Below, piece by piece: positions 1 to 10,348 of a stretch of DNA of 64,000 bases; within the stretch, counting starts at the first letter, position 1, and each line of letters opens with the position of its first letter. The notes under the pieces were generated by a model, which had not been told where the DNA came from, ran no database searches, and worked only from the letters and a program-made list of their open reading frames with translations. The stretch lies in NCBI RefSeq assembly GCF_000150705.2, contig NW_015440975.1, positions 127,539 to 191,538 on the forward strand. The letters run 5' to 3'. Source of the stretch: Paracoccidioides lutzii Pb01. Lineage: Eukaryota > Ascomycota > Eurotiomycetes > Onygenales > Ajellomycetaceae. The translations under genes and the position numbers were made by a program.

Positions 1-218
1 ATTGGACATGGATTTGGACGTGGATTGGACGTTGGATTGGGCTGGATTGGGGGCCGGAGTCCGCATTTGGGGCATCCCAGGGGCGGCGATTGGCTGGGTC
101 AGATACACTTTGGGTCGAGCAACGGTACGGCGGGGGGCGTTCCACACGTTCAGTGCGTTATCTTGACCTTTTGACTGTTTGGATGCACGAAATGGCCGAG
201 GTTCAAGATTTCAAAAAT
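1..218 (-). CDS. Possible coding exon running off the left edge (unassigned)
   Basis: The minus strand is open from about position 218 to the window edge, about 70 codons. The translation is rich in Pro, Gln, Asn and Ser and includes NALNVWNAPRRTVARPK. It has no start codon at its beginning, so if it is real it is an internal exon or one preceded by a splice acceptor. I do not recognise a family. The last 60 bases are a loose ggattgg-type repeat, which could keep a frame open by chance. Low confidence. Confidence 0.22.
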
Positions 219-3200
219 TCTCCTGCTGCACGAACCGGGCCCGTCGGGCTCTCGGGATAACCCACGTCCTGCCCCATGTATTTATCCATTTCATGTTGTT
301 TGTTGTTCCTTTACTGCTCATTCTCGTCGGAGTGCAGCACCAGGACGATCGAAACCATATCGTCGGCGCGCGTGCTCTCTGGCTTCAGTTGCAGGTCGAC
401 CGCCAGACTAACTAACTACTGCAGATGCCCCATGTCAGCGCATCCTCGTCGCCCGCCAATAACAACCGTCCTGAGCCTCCGTCGACCGCCGTATCCCAGC
501 ACGTCTCCCAACCCTGGGCAACTCAAAATACGATCTCAGATTCTTCGTTCCAAGGACCCAAGATCCAATTCGCCAATCTGCACGTTTAGTGTCGCTGCTC
601 GCAGAGTCGGGTGTCAGCACCTTTTTCCAACCCTCTCCAAGTTCAAATCAACACCGGCAGTTCCTCTTGTCAGTGCTGATACCCCCCCCCCCCCCCCCAA
701 ACCTCCAGACGATGGATGTGACGGGCGTTGTGCAGGTGGCATGTGCCGGCGCACTGGGAGATGCGGCGAACCTCGGCCCATGCAGCTCGCAACTATAATA
801 GAGTATATAGTTAGTTATACTATAACCTTGGTAGAGCAGTCGTTGACTATCTATCCCCAGTCGAGTCTCCTGCCGCCAACTCTGGAACCGACGCCGTCCG
901 TCTCCCATGTGATGCCGGCAGCCAGCAGCCCGCATCAGCAGCAGCCAAAGTACAGGCCAATTAACCCCCTCGTATACGCTGATTTTAGCTTCAGCTTCAC
1001 AAAAAACCCTCAACAGTTACCTCCCCCCCCCCCCCCCAAACACAACATGAATATTCCTGCTGCTGTGGTGACTGATTTTGTCTTGCGGCAATGAAAGAGG
1101 CTAACTAACTGATGACCGATCATCCATGACGTTGTTAGTAGTTCTCCCTCCTTCGCCTCAAACTTCCCCTTCCCTACACCCCTTGCACCTGTGGGGTCTG
1201 GGGTTCTGGGGTTCTGGGGTTCTGGCGGACGGGGAGAGGTCGAAGCGGGAAACGCGCTGCTGTGGATGAATCGCAAGATGAGGAGACGAGGCGGGCTCTG
1301 TGTGTGGAGTAGTTTCATCAAATGTAGAATAAATTGCTGGAGATGCGACCTGAACATTGCAAATGCGACACAGGTGGAAAACCATGAATGCTGGAAGTGC
1401 GAGAATACGCACCACAATGAGCTTCTGGGATGAACACGACCCAATGGCTTCGAAAGTAGAGTGTATATTAGTATGCCTGGCCATGTATCTTTACGTGCAG
1501 TGTGGTGTGGTTTTGTGGTGCTTGACTCCACCTCGATCAAACGATGAAGGGAACATTCCGTCAAGCCCCTTCGACTCAGGACTTTACTACAGCAGATAAA
1601 ATTACATTTCTACAAAACAACCCGGATTAACCCAGCCAACCCAACCAACATGCACAGTTCAAGGAGAGGGAGAAGAGCCGAAAGGGCCCTCGCCAAAAAC
1701 CCAAGACAAGGAAATCTGCTGTTATATTTATTTATTTATCTATTATATTTTTGAAGTAGCAGGCTGGTTTCTCGTGGAGTGTCATCACCGTCACTGCTAC
1801 AGAGACACCACCACCCTTTTCGCCCTGGAAATCTTCCACCGACACCAGCCTCGCAGATGTCGTTTTGCTTGATTGCGTCTCTCCTGGCTGTCTCGCTAAT
1901 ACTTGTGGGCCTTCCATGACGGATTCTTTACTCCGCGGGGTTCCTGGTCGACCAGTTCCGCGATGGTCATGGTCATATAAGAAGAGGAGGAGGAAGTAGA
2001 GGAGGAAGAAGAGGAAGAAAGAAGGGGGGGGGAAAAACGTCGATAAGATATCCAACCACGTTGGACACAGGCGGTAGGTGGCTAGGACACTTCCGACGCA
2101 GCCACACCTTATTTACTTTTCCACCAACTCTGAAACCGCCCCCAAAAGTCAAATATTCCAAATCATGTCCCATGGAATGGACGGATCCTCAGGCAAACGC
2201 CGGCTTGTTACATTGTGGCCTAGAGAGCCACCTGGACCCCCTTTTGTCAAACTTGTACCGCGGACATCTGTATTTCTATTCCAAGTGTGGTGGTATTAAC
2301 GATGCCGTTGATGTTTGGTGTCCGGACAGCAAACCCGGTCCAGAGCGCCCACGAGGCCCTTTCACCGCATGTCGAAACCTATATGCTAGTTAGCCCTTAG
2401 TTTTCGTTATAACCTTCCAGGCAGGACGTAGAACATCTGATCCCCTCTTTCTTTCAATGCGATCTCATGACGTTCTCTTGACACGCAACGGAACAGGGCC
2501 CGGCATATTTTGATCACATTTATTGCATGCGGCTGCTTGGGTTCTTGTTGTCAATCGTTGCTGATCTTCTCGGGTGAAATGGCAGAGTGTTTGTTCACTG
2601 TGGGTTCTTTTGTCGAGCATTGGACCCATCCCTAGGAATCCTGTTGGTCTCGGTCAAGCAGACCTGAAACCATCGCACAGCTATCTATCTGGCGCGGCAT
2701 TCAACATTGTCCATTGTCCTAGCCAATTGCTCCAAGGGTTTTCCGAATCGCGTCCAGAGATGGGGTGAGCCCGGGGAGAAGTCTAAACCATTGTCTAGGG
2801 TCCCAAGGACTTTGGGGGCGTTGGGAAATCCCATCGGTAAATTCGAGAGATAACCGACCACACTGCTAGCCCAAACACCAACTACCAAGTACATTCCTGG
2901 ACGGCATGAAGCTCTCGGGGCCAGCGTACGTGTGGGCGCCGCAAAAAGGTCGTCAGAGGATCTCGGCTGGCAAGCCCGAAATCAGAAAGCAGGAGAATGA
3001 AAGGATCGGCGGGATTTTTATGAGGATATTTGATGTCTTTGATGTTTGCTTCAGGAATCTGGCAGGCTCATCAATGAAACATCTTGAGGAGCCAGGTCTT
3101 GAAGAAGCTGTTCGGGTATTCCCAGGCCAATATATCCATTCCATCACAAGACAAAAAGTCTTGAACCACTCTCCCCTTCTTTCCTCCCCCCCCGGGACAA

Positions 3201-3258
3201 CCTTGTCAACCACACAAACGTTATCATCCTGAAAAAATTGTTAGAAGGACCCATAGAA
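219..3258. other. Gene-poor stretch, no supported gene
   Basis: Several open frames exist here on both strands, but all depend on low-complexity sequence: poly-C runs at about 682-698 and 1022-1037, purine tract at 1980-2033, repeated ggttctgg at 1200-1225. None shows a recognisable domain or a consistent exon chain. It may contain the 5' flank of a gene running off the left edge on the minus strand. Nothing further can be supported. Confidence 0.5.
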
Positions 3259-3900
3259 TTATATATAGTTGAATGACGGGCATACAAGTTTCATATTGCG
3301 GAATATCTCAATCTCCCTGAGCAAAATTTGTTTTTCGACTTTCTCATTAGCAGCAGGACTGGCCTTCCAAAGGCTCTCTAATGACTCCACCGCGTAGAAG
3401 AGTCCAACTGCATCAATTGCCTCATGAACTGTGCCACACATTCCCCTTGCCGGGCGTTTCAAGTCGACAGATTTTGCCAGGTTCCATGTATGTTACGACA
3501 TTTGGCTGTCCCACCAATTCGTGGGATCATTTCCTCCCCCCCTCTTCTTAACATTTCAGCCTGTTCTCGTTCAAAGCTTGCTGGTCCCTCTTCCTCAGCC
3601 TGGGTTCGTTGGGGCAAAGAGCGCTAGCACTTCCTGGATGACATCCCCGGAAACGAGCGTCAGCTTTTTTAACCGCAAGCCCGTGCCATGACTGGATGTA
3701 TCAGTGATGACAAGCGCCCACCCCCTGATTCCCAGCTGAAGTCAATGTAGAAGTGGACGGACATGACTTTATTCCGTTGTTTGGACGTCTTGTCAGCGAG
3801 AAGAATATCGCCAGGTCTTCTCATCACTTCTGAAAGCGAATCTGCGCAGCGGATCGATTGGCTTCGTGGTCCTCCAAGAGGGGCGTAATGAGCTGTTGTT
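3259..3900 (-). pseudogene. Fossil coding fragments, family unknown
   Basis: Three minus-strand pieces in different frames read like degraded protein. One, at about 3890-3700, contains RPGDILLADKTSKQRNK. A second, at about 3740-3615, contains KKLTLVSGDVIQEVLALF. A third ends at 3259 with EKQILLREIEIFRNMKL. Joining them needs frame changes, so they are either exons with boundaries I cannot find or a broken gene. The plus strand at about 3737-3832 also reads plausibly (NVEVDGHDFIPLFGRLV), so even the strand is uncertain. No family recognised. Confidence 0.2.
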
Positions 3901-4489
3901 CTGTAGCATCTGGGTCAGCAAGTGTCCGTTTGTAGCTTTTGTTTCCTGCCTCGTTCTGGCGCTGTAGAGGACCTGTGTGCCAACAACACGGAGCCTATCG
4001 TGTTGAAAGTCCCAGCACGGCGAAGGCTGCAGGTGTTATCATGTGATCTTAGGGTTGTAAAGGCCCATGTTGAAGAAGCGAGAGAAGTGAGTTAAAACAT
4101 AAACTTCAACTACGGGACTGGAGAAGTGAGCAAATGCCCCAATTCATATATATTAGGCCATAGGGGAGGGGGAAAGCGGGTTGATATATATGACTCTGTG
4201 TTGAGGCTTGTCCAATGGGGGCGGGTGCCACGGATCCCGTCGCGTGAGAGCTGTTTTTACATTAACTATACAAAGCCGCTGCCTATGCTCTGTCTGGCTT
4301 TTCAGCCAATACATACATGCGTTTCCCTAACGACGTTGTAGCCGCTATCCGTGTCACCGTCGGGTCTCCCGGAACTGGGCAGGATAGGAAACGAGAGAAG
4401 AAAGAAGGTAGTTGTTCATTAACACGTGTCATTGGAGGCGGGGATCGACGTTTTGTTACCCGTCAAATAAGCCCTCCATCAGCCAGGGG

Positions 4490-4951
4490 TCATAGAGTTA
4501 CAGCCTCCTCTGCGGTTGGTCGCTCCTCAGAGGGACCCAGCAGAGCATCTGCCTCAACGAAGTGCAGGAATCCAGCTTTATCATTGCCTGGGAGCCGTTG
4601 TTCAAGCTTCTCAAGACTTATATCAGGAATTGGCGCAAGTCCTCTCCAGTTGCCTATCCATTGTGTATCAGTAGATGACGACGTGCTGGTATAGAAACAT
4701 GAGACATGGTGGGCGTTCAACAAACCAGTTTCATCAGAATACCTCAGGAGGTGGGAATCAATTGCGGCTCCAGAGGAGGCTGCGAATACGCTCTCCGAAG
4801 AACCCTGAGATACGGAGGGGAGAGAACAGTATGATATGATCCTTAGCTAATGTATTGGTGTTGCACGCTGATGAATATTAGAGCAGGGTAGAATTTTTAC
4901 TTCTCGTTTGAGGTGGCAAGGCACGACCCATGGGATGTTCGGTTCATCCAT
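4490..4951 (-). CDS. Small two-exon hypothetical protein, 121 aa
   Basis: Exon 1 is 4951-4901 (start MDEPNIPWVV, donor GTAAAA) and exon 2 is 4804-4490 (acceptor TCTCAG). Both are phase 0 and the 96-base intron contains stops. The product has no signal peptide, membrane segment or recognisable domain. It is acidic towards the C terminus (LGPSEERPTAEEAVTL). The region is otherwise gene-poor and lies next to a transposon. It could be a real lineage-specific gene or the 3' remnant of a longer one. The evidence is only frame and splice-signal consistency. Confidence 0.35.
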
Positions 4952-5426
4952 GCTAAACCAGAGCTAAGCAATTGGAGAGAGTAACTAACTTCTCTGTAAC
5001 TCAATTAACTACTCTGTATGGAGAGGTGGAAAAAAAGATCCTCACAAATTGCGAGAAATTTATCTTGCATTATGAATGCTAGAATCGAATAATTCCCTAC
5101 ACCATGGCTCCAGGCAGGTTATCGGGCCGTGAAAGCCTCTTTTATATAGGCATTGATTAGTGGATGATCAGTTACAGTAGTTATAGCCGCCATAGGGCTA
5201 AGAGAGCTCTATACCTCTGGCTCCTGTAACAATTTGGGCAGTGCGCACGTTAAGCGTTTCTCATTAAATTTCTGGGGGTGCCCAGGAAGTTTTGCTCCAT
5301 GCTCTTTGTACAAAGAGACTTCATTGCTCAATGAAATAAATAAACCTGTCGTAATCCTGCATTACTGATATCGCAATAATAGCAAATTTCAATGTCTTCT
5401 GTGCTAGCCTGAGCATGTTGGAATAA
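4952..5426. other. Intergenic, nothing recognised
   Basis: A+T-richer intergenic DNA with short repeats of taactaac and no open frame of note. It separates the small hypothetical gene from the NACHT-like relic. Confidence 0.5.
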
Positions 5427-5785
5427 CTAACTGCTGGTTAGACAGAGGTTCTGACAAGGCAAAAGCGATTTGCACAGCGGGTTGTATAATGCAAACAGTT
5501 CACGAAACAGTCCGGAGTAAATGAACAGTTGGGATGGCTGATATAAAGAGCGCGCTATTTGTTCCCAGTACGACCTGCCATTGTGCATTCTGGAAGCATA
5601 CAGTGATCGATTTCTCCGTTTTCGCAAAATCTCGTCGGCTGCGGCGTAGAGCAAGAGACCATGGAAATAAGCTTCCGAGCAGGCACTTGATTTGACCGTT
5701 CGACGATCTTTGGAGAGTTCGCTGGAAATCCATCTAACTCACGTCAGCATTATTAAGTAATTGTTAGTTAATCTGAACAAGGCTA

Positions 5786-5830
5786 ATGTAATCAATAAGC
5801 AAGTCAGCCACATAAGCAAGTCGGCCATTT
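5786..5830 (+). repeat. Left terminal inverted repeat of the pogo element
   Basis: It begins atgtaatcaataagc and pairs with the reverse complement of 7592-7636. It has an internal duplication of the motif ataagcaagtcRgcca, probably transposase binding sites by analogy with other pogo-like elements. Confidence 0.85.
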
Positions 5831-5867
5831 TTCATCTCATCCCAGAACAACATCTTCATCATCAAAA

Positions 5868-7530
5868 ATGTCAACCACACAAAGAAATAAAGCCTCTACT
5901 CAGGAAGGAAGGCTTCTTTTAGCCATTCAAGCATTTAAAAATGGTCAAATTTCAAGTGTATGAGCTGCAGCAAAGCTGTATGATGTTCTACATTCCACTC
6001 TAGATGATTGGGTACATGATCATACAGCATGCATTAACACTTCTCCAAAGAACTGGAAACTTAGTCTTACAGAGGAAGAATCTCTTGTTCAATGAATTCT
6101 AGTCATGGATGAATGAGATCAGTCTCCTCAGGTTACAGCTGTATAAAAAATGATCAATCTTCTTCTTGCTAGCTGAAAATTCAATTCTTCATTAACAGTG
6201 AGTGAATATTGAGTACAAAACTTTGTCAAGCATCATGATGAGCTGAAATTCAAGTTCTCACACAAGTATGATTGTCAGTGAGCCTATGTGAGAATCTTGA
6301 AGTTATCTGTAAGTGATTTAGACTTATACAAAACACTATTGTGAAGTATGAAATTCTGAAAGATAATATCTACAACTTTGATGAGACTGAGTTTCAGATA
6401 AGTGTAATTGAGACTGTCAAAGTGATGACTGAATCTGAAAGAGTTGAAAATCCCAAGCTTGTATAGTCTGAAGATCAGAAATGAGTGACTATTATTGCTG
6501 AAGTCAATGCAACTGACTGAGCCTTATATATAATGATTATTCTCAAAGAAAAGATGCATCAATTCTGTTAATATGAGACAGAAGAACTACCATGTAACTG
6601 AGTGATTAAAGTCAGTGAAAATGACTGAATCACTGATCAGCTGAGCTTATACTGACTGAAAGAGATGTTCAACAAGAAGATTCTATTCTATACAAAGAGT
6701 AGATATCAACTATTGATTTTAGATTGATATCAAAGTTATGCCTTAGCTGAATTTAATCAATTTTATACTGAGAATTAGATCATTATTCTCTATATGTCAT
6801 CACATTTCTCTCATTTTCTTCAGTCATTGAATGTTAGCTGCTTCTCACCTCTAAAAACTACATATAAATAGCAGATAGAAAACTAAATGTGGCTTGAAAT
6901 CAATCATATTAATAAAAAAGAGTTTTTAAGTTTCTATTCTGCAGCTCAGATGCAGGTTCTGACTGAAAGCAATATCAAGAGCAGCTTTAAAGTTGCTGAA
7001 CTGATTTCATATGATTCTGAGTAGATTTTCTCACAGTTTAATATTATAATGCATATTCTCATTCTCTTAGAGATTTCTTACAGCTTCTAGACCTCCTAGA
7101 CCATAGTCACATCACATAATATACATCAATTAAAGCAGCAGGCTGAGAAAGTTAGAGAATATATCAAGCATCATATGCAGAGCTCACTCAGTTCAATCAA
7201 TCATGCTCTAAGTCAACTGATCAAGAAATGTCAAATGACAATACACAGTGCTGCTATTCTAGTAGCTGAAAACAGAGAGTTAAGAGCTGCAAATGTCAAA
7301 CAAAAGAAGAAGTGAGAAAGAGACTGTATGTATGTAGCTCAAGAGAGTGCTTTGAGAATTGAAGAAGACTTGAATTGTATATAAAGAATCAATAAATAAA
7401 AATAGAAGGTAGTTGAGACTACTGAATCATGATCACAAAAATATATAGCACCACAGTGTAGTGTATATGAGATTATTGAGCATACTGCCTGTACATGCTC
7501 TAAGTGTATAGGAAATAATTTATAATGTAA
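5868..7530 (+). pseudogene. pogo-family DDE transposase, destroyed by stops and a frameshift
   Basis: The start region (MSTTQRNKASTQEGRLL) and a helix-turn-helix stretch (LLLAIQAFKNGQISS) are followed by CENP-B/Tc5-like DNA-binding text (NFVKHHDELKFKFSHKYD). The catalytic core motif IYNFDETEFQ supplies the first DDE aspartate. Further on come LLILD (second Asp region), MSSHFSHFLQSLNVSCFSPL (usual PPHSSH.LQPLDV region) and a C-terminal Cys-rich tail near 7455-7510. At least 15 stops are TGA or TAG where family members have Arg (CGA) or Gln. One base is missing near 6327. The gene cannot be functional. Its position inside matching TIRs makes the assignment secure. Confidence 0.85.
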
Positions 7531-7591
7531 TTTGCTAGTTTTTCTTTGTAGTTGAGACTTTGAAGGCATTCTTGTTGTACAGTGGAGAGGA

Positions 7592-7636
7592 AAGTGGCTG
7601 ACTCACTTATGTGGCCGACTCGCTTATCGATTACGT
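7592..7636 (-). repeat. Right terminal inverted repeat of the pogo element
   Basis: Reverse complement of the left TIR, ending acgtaatcgataagc when read on the minus strand. It keeps more CpG sites than the left copy, so it shows the less mutated sequence at several positions. TA follows at 7637-7638. Confidence 0.85.
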
Positions 7637-7914
7637 TATCTCAAACCTTGCAGTCCAGAGCCTTTAGCTTCTCCTCGTTACCAGGGTTCTGCGTATCTAG
7701 TTATATCATCCGAAGCGACTTTGCCAACAACATCTAATGGTTGCCACGGCTGGTGGTGGAAAAACCGTGGACAGGAGTCGCACTCATTTGTAGGAAACAG
7801 AAATGCTTTCAGTCTGCTTAACTCCGTACTATCAATGAGAAAACACATCTGCAGTGTAGAGGGTGGGCAGTGGGAGATAATCGAATCTATTGCTGCTACA
7901 CACTTGGAAAACAT

Positions 7915-9168
7915 TCGATTTCATTCTAAGTCATCCCGCATAACGCCTGTCTCTAGAGTTACCTTGCTGGGTTTGATGATATCTCAACAACACAGGTAGA
8001 TTTTCGTATTATATATTAAACATTGAAATTAGGCACAGATCTTATGTTTAATCCTCAATATGACCTGAGAGTTTAATAACTTATCTTGGACATGAAACTC
8101 AGCAATATGTTATTTATTCCCTGCTCTTCTATAATAACATCTCCTAAATTCTTATAAGTAATATGTTAAAATTATATATATACAAGTCTGTTTTTTTAAT
8201 TTAAGACTTAGAAAGAGCTACTTTCTTTTAAATATCTCTACTTTAATCGTTGTTCTTCAAATAAAATAGAGGAAATAAAAGTTCAGAGTAAGTATAAGTC
8301 AACAGATTATAGAGAATCCAACCTGGTATTGATTGAGCTGCTCTAATCCTTCTTCATATTTTACACTAATTGAAATCACACTGATTCTGGCAACTCTTGA
8401 CAGATAAGAGAATAGGACAAGAATCACAACACACATACGCAAATTCACCTCTTCCATATCTTTTCTCACTCACATCCTCACCCTCTTTCATTTCTCCTTC
8501 ATTTCCCTCTATCAAAAAGTGCACAAGACCAGCAGGGCAACAATGATAGTTTTGCTGACACTGATGTCCCCAGGGTCCATTCAGACTGTGGGACGTAAAG
8601 ACGACCGAAAACACAACAACTTGAGAGCAGGCTCAAGCATAACAGAATATGAAAATTGGAATAAACACAAAAAGAGAGCGAGAAAATAGACATGGAGAAA
8701 CAAGGTAGGAGAAACAAAAAACTGGAGAATAAATTATACACATGACTAGCCTAGGAATAAATGAGATGGTGTATATGTGCCTGCTCAACTGTATAGTTAC
8801 ATAAATGATTTCAGTTAGAGGTGTCCGGCGGGGATCTGAAGTGTAGCCGGCCTGGTGCAGAAAATTGTCGCCCATACACTTCCTGTACCCAGGTAGCAGA
8901 TAGGAAGCAAGCAAGTAATAAGAGCAGATATCTTCCCCAGCTCCGTACTCCGGTTTTCTTTTCCATGCTGTGTTGCGCCTCGCACTTCTCCTCCCCCTTG
9001 CCTTACCCCCCGCCCTATCTACCACTGTATTTCAAGTCTTTCGTGTTTTTATTTTAAAAATTCAAATGAACCTTCCTATCATGTCTGATATGCAGACCTT
9101 TTTGTCCATGCACGGGTAGAAAAAACAATCTAACAAAGAAGAGAAGGTGGAAATGATGAAATTGAGTT
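7915..9168. other. A+T-rich intergenic DNA
   Basis: 8000-8345 is strongly A+T rich with almost no CpG and looks like an old mutated repeat, but I cannot match it to a family. 8346-9168 is ordinary intergenic DNA and includes the 3' flank of COX5. Open frames here overlap on both strands without domain signal. Confidence 0.45.
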
Positions 9169-9328
9169 TTACTTCTTTGCTGGGGCGTTCTGGATGCGTT
9201 CCTTGGCAGCATATTTTTCGCTGCTGTAACCAGTGATGGGGTCCAGTTTTTCTCTCTGTTCGTCGTGTCGGATGGTATTAGTTCAATGATAACACTTAAA
9301 CGGGATTAAGGGGGTGCTTTATATTTCC

Positions 9329-9368
<40 letters not shown>

Positions 9369-9984
9369 TTGTTGTTGTTTTGTTGGGAGAAGGGGGGGGG
9401 GGGTGACGCACCTTGGCGTATTCGATGGTGGCCTCCTGCCATTCCTTGCTCAATGTCTTGGGTGGTGGGTTTGCGAACATGCGGATAGTATAGAACACGA
9501 TGAATGAGATGGCGACGTATTTCATTACTTGCACGAAGATTTTCATGCCCTCGCCTTTAGGGGTTTCGGCACGGGGGCCATGGGGACCGAAGGCGATGTA
9601 GTAAGCTGGAAAATTGATGGTTAGTCGTTATTGTTTTTACTCTTCTTTTGTGAAGGAGTATTCATCCATTGGGTCATATTTTATTTCATTATTCAATTTT
9701 TCCCCCCTTTCTCCAGGTATGAGAAGTCTGGAACGTGGGGTGAACGTGGGGTAAATAGGTAATGCTCTTAGATACCGGGGGTCCTCAATCAAAGCTATGA
9801 CTTATAATCAATAGCTTTTATCCCTGGATGTCTGCGTTGTAGTTGTGTCCAGCACCTCCTCGAAGGTCCGCAAATACTAAGGACGAATCTTACATCTCAC
9901 AAAGACAACGCAACCACCAAGTATTCCAGGGACAGCAAGGGGAAAAACACACCAAAAATATGGGAAAAAATAAATCAAAAAAAT

Positions 9985-10023
<39 letters not shown>

Positions 10024-10348
10024 ACATACCCGCCTTCTTTTCTTGCATCGTCATCTCGTGCCAATCGACCTTCATCCGATCTCTCAACTGCATCCACAAC
10101 TCCGCCTGCTCCTGCGGCGGCATAGACTCCCACCGCTTCTCGATGCCGGCTAGTGTCGGATTGGCAATGGCATGTTCAGCCGTAGCCATTGAGCGGCTCT
10201 GTTGGCTCCTGGATGAGAGGCCATTGGCGCTCTGGGTGCGGCCAGCATTAAGGCATCGGATCGAGGAGGAGGAGGAATAGGCTATGATGGGTCTGGTGCA
10301 AGTTCGGGTTGACGCGGCGAGGCCTCTTGGTATTGCGCGGAAGGGCAT
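9169..10348 (-). CDS. COX5: Cytochrome c oxidase subunit V (COX4-type), mitochondrial
   Basis: This is a nuclear-encoded subunit of complex IV, a single-span inner-membrane protein of the mammalian COX4 family. Exons are 10348-10030, 9605-9412 and 9255-9169; phases agree and give 199 residues, the usual length. The N terminus (MPFRAIPRGLAASTRTC) is basic and hydroxylated, a mitochondrial presequence. Hallmarks are WESMPPQEQAELWMQLRDRM, then AYYIAFGPHGPRAETPKGEG, one hydrophobic segment (VMKYVAISFIVFYTIRMF), the matrix/IMS tail PKTLSKEWQEATIEYAK, and a C terminus ending RIQNAPAKK. I chose the ATG at 10348 because an upstream in-frame ATG would precede the presequence. Both introns carry long homopolymers. 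Confidence 0.95.
9329..9367. repeat. Poly-T tract in COX5 intron 2
   Basis: A run of about 37 T followed by (GTT)n and poly-G on the plus strand. In the transcript it is poly-A inside the intron. Length may be an assembly estimate. Confidence 0.8.
9988..10021. repeat. Poly-A tract next to the COX5 intron 1 donor
   Basis: About 34 A on the plus strand, hence poly-U in the pre-mRNA, starting only about 8 bases after the GTATGTG donor of intron 1. Confidence 0.8.

Larger units (their letters stand above)
5786..7636 (+). mobile_element. pogo/Fot1-type DNA transposon, mutated copy with TIRs
   Basis: The element is 1851 bases, flanked by TA at 5784-5785 and 7637-7638, the target duplication of the Tc1/mariner-pogo group. 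The terminal inverted repeats are about 45 bases (5786-5830 and 7592-7636). Each contains two tandem copies of ataagcRagtcRgccac. The two ends differ almost only at C/T or G/A sites of former CpG. The inside encodes a transposase relic on the plus strand. From 5823 to 7614 I find no CG dinucleotide at all, while flanking DNA has them, consistent with CpG-targeted C-to-T mutation of repeats. Non-functional copy. Confidence 0.88.
5427..7914 (-). pseudogene. NACHT/NLR-like gene relic with a transposon in its intron
   Basis: Two minus-strand segments join cleanly. Segment A is 7914-7682, ending at donor CCCTG|GTAACG in phase 2. Segment B is 5721-5427, after acceptor TTTCCAG. The joined codon is TGC and the frame stays open to the stop at 5427. 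Segment A contains CVAAIDSIISHCPPSTLQ, then FLIDSTE, and near the junction DDITRYAE, joined across it to ELSKDRR. This resembles the region of fungal NACHT ATPases where an IDALDE-like Walker B strand is followed by DI.RYV..ELSKDRR. Here IDSTE replaces the expected acidic motif and the P-loop half is absent, so it is a remnant. The 1960-base gap holds the complete pogo element; removing element and TA duplication leaves a normal 107-base intron. Family assignment is inferred from motif memory only. Confidence 0.33.

Noticed and set aside
276..1094. Plus-strand frame of 272 codons
   Set aside because: It is kept open by poly-C and Pro/Ser-rich low-complexity sequence, with no domain or homologous text.
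9319..9546. Frame encoding poly-Lys next to the COX5 exon
   Set aside because: It is COX5 exon 2 read into intron 2; the Lys run is the intron homopolymer.
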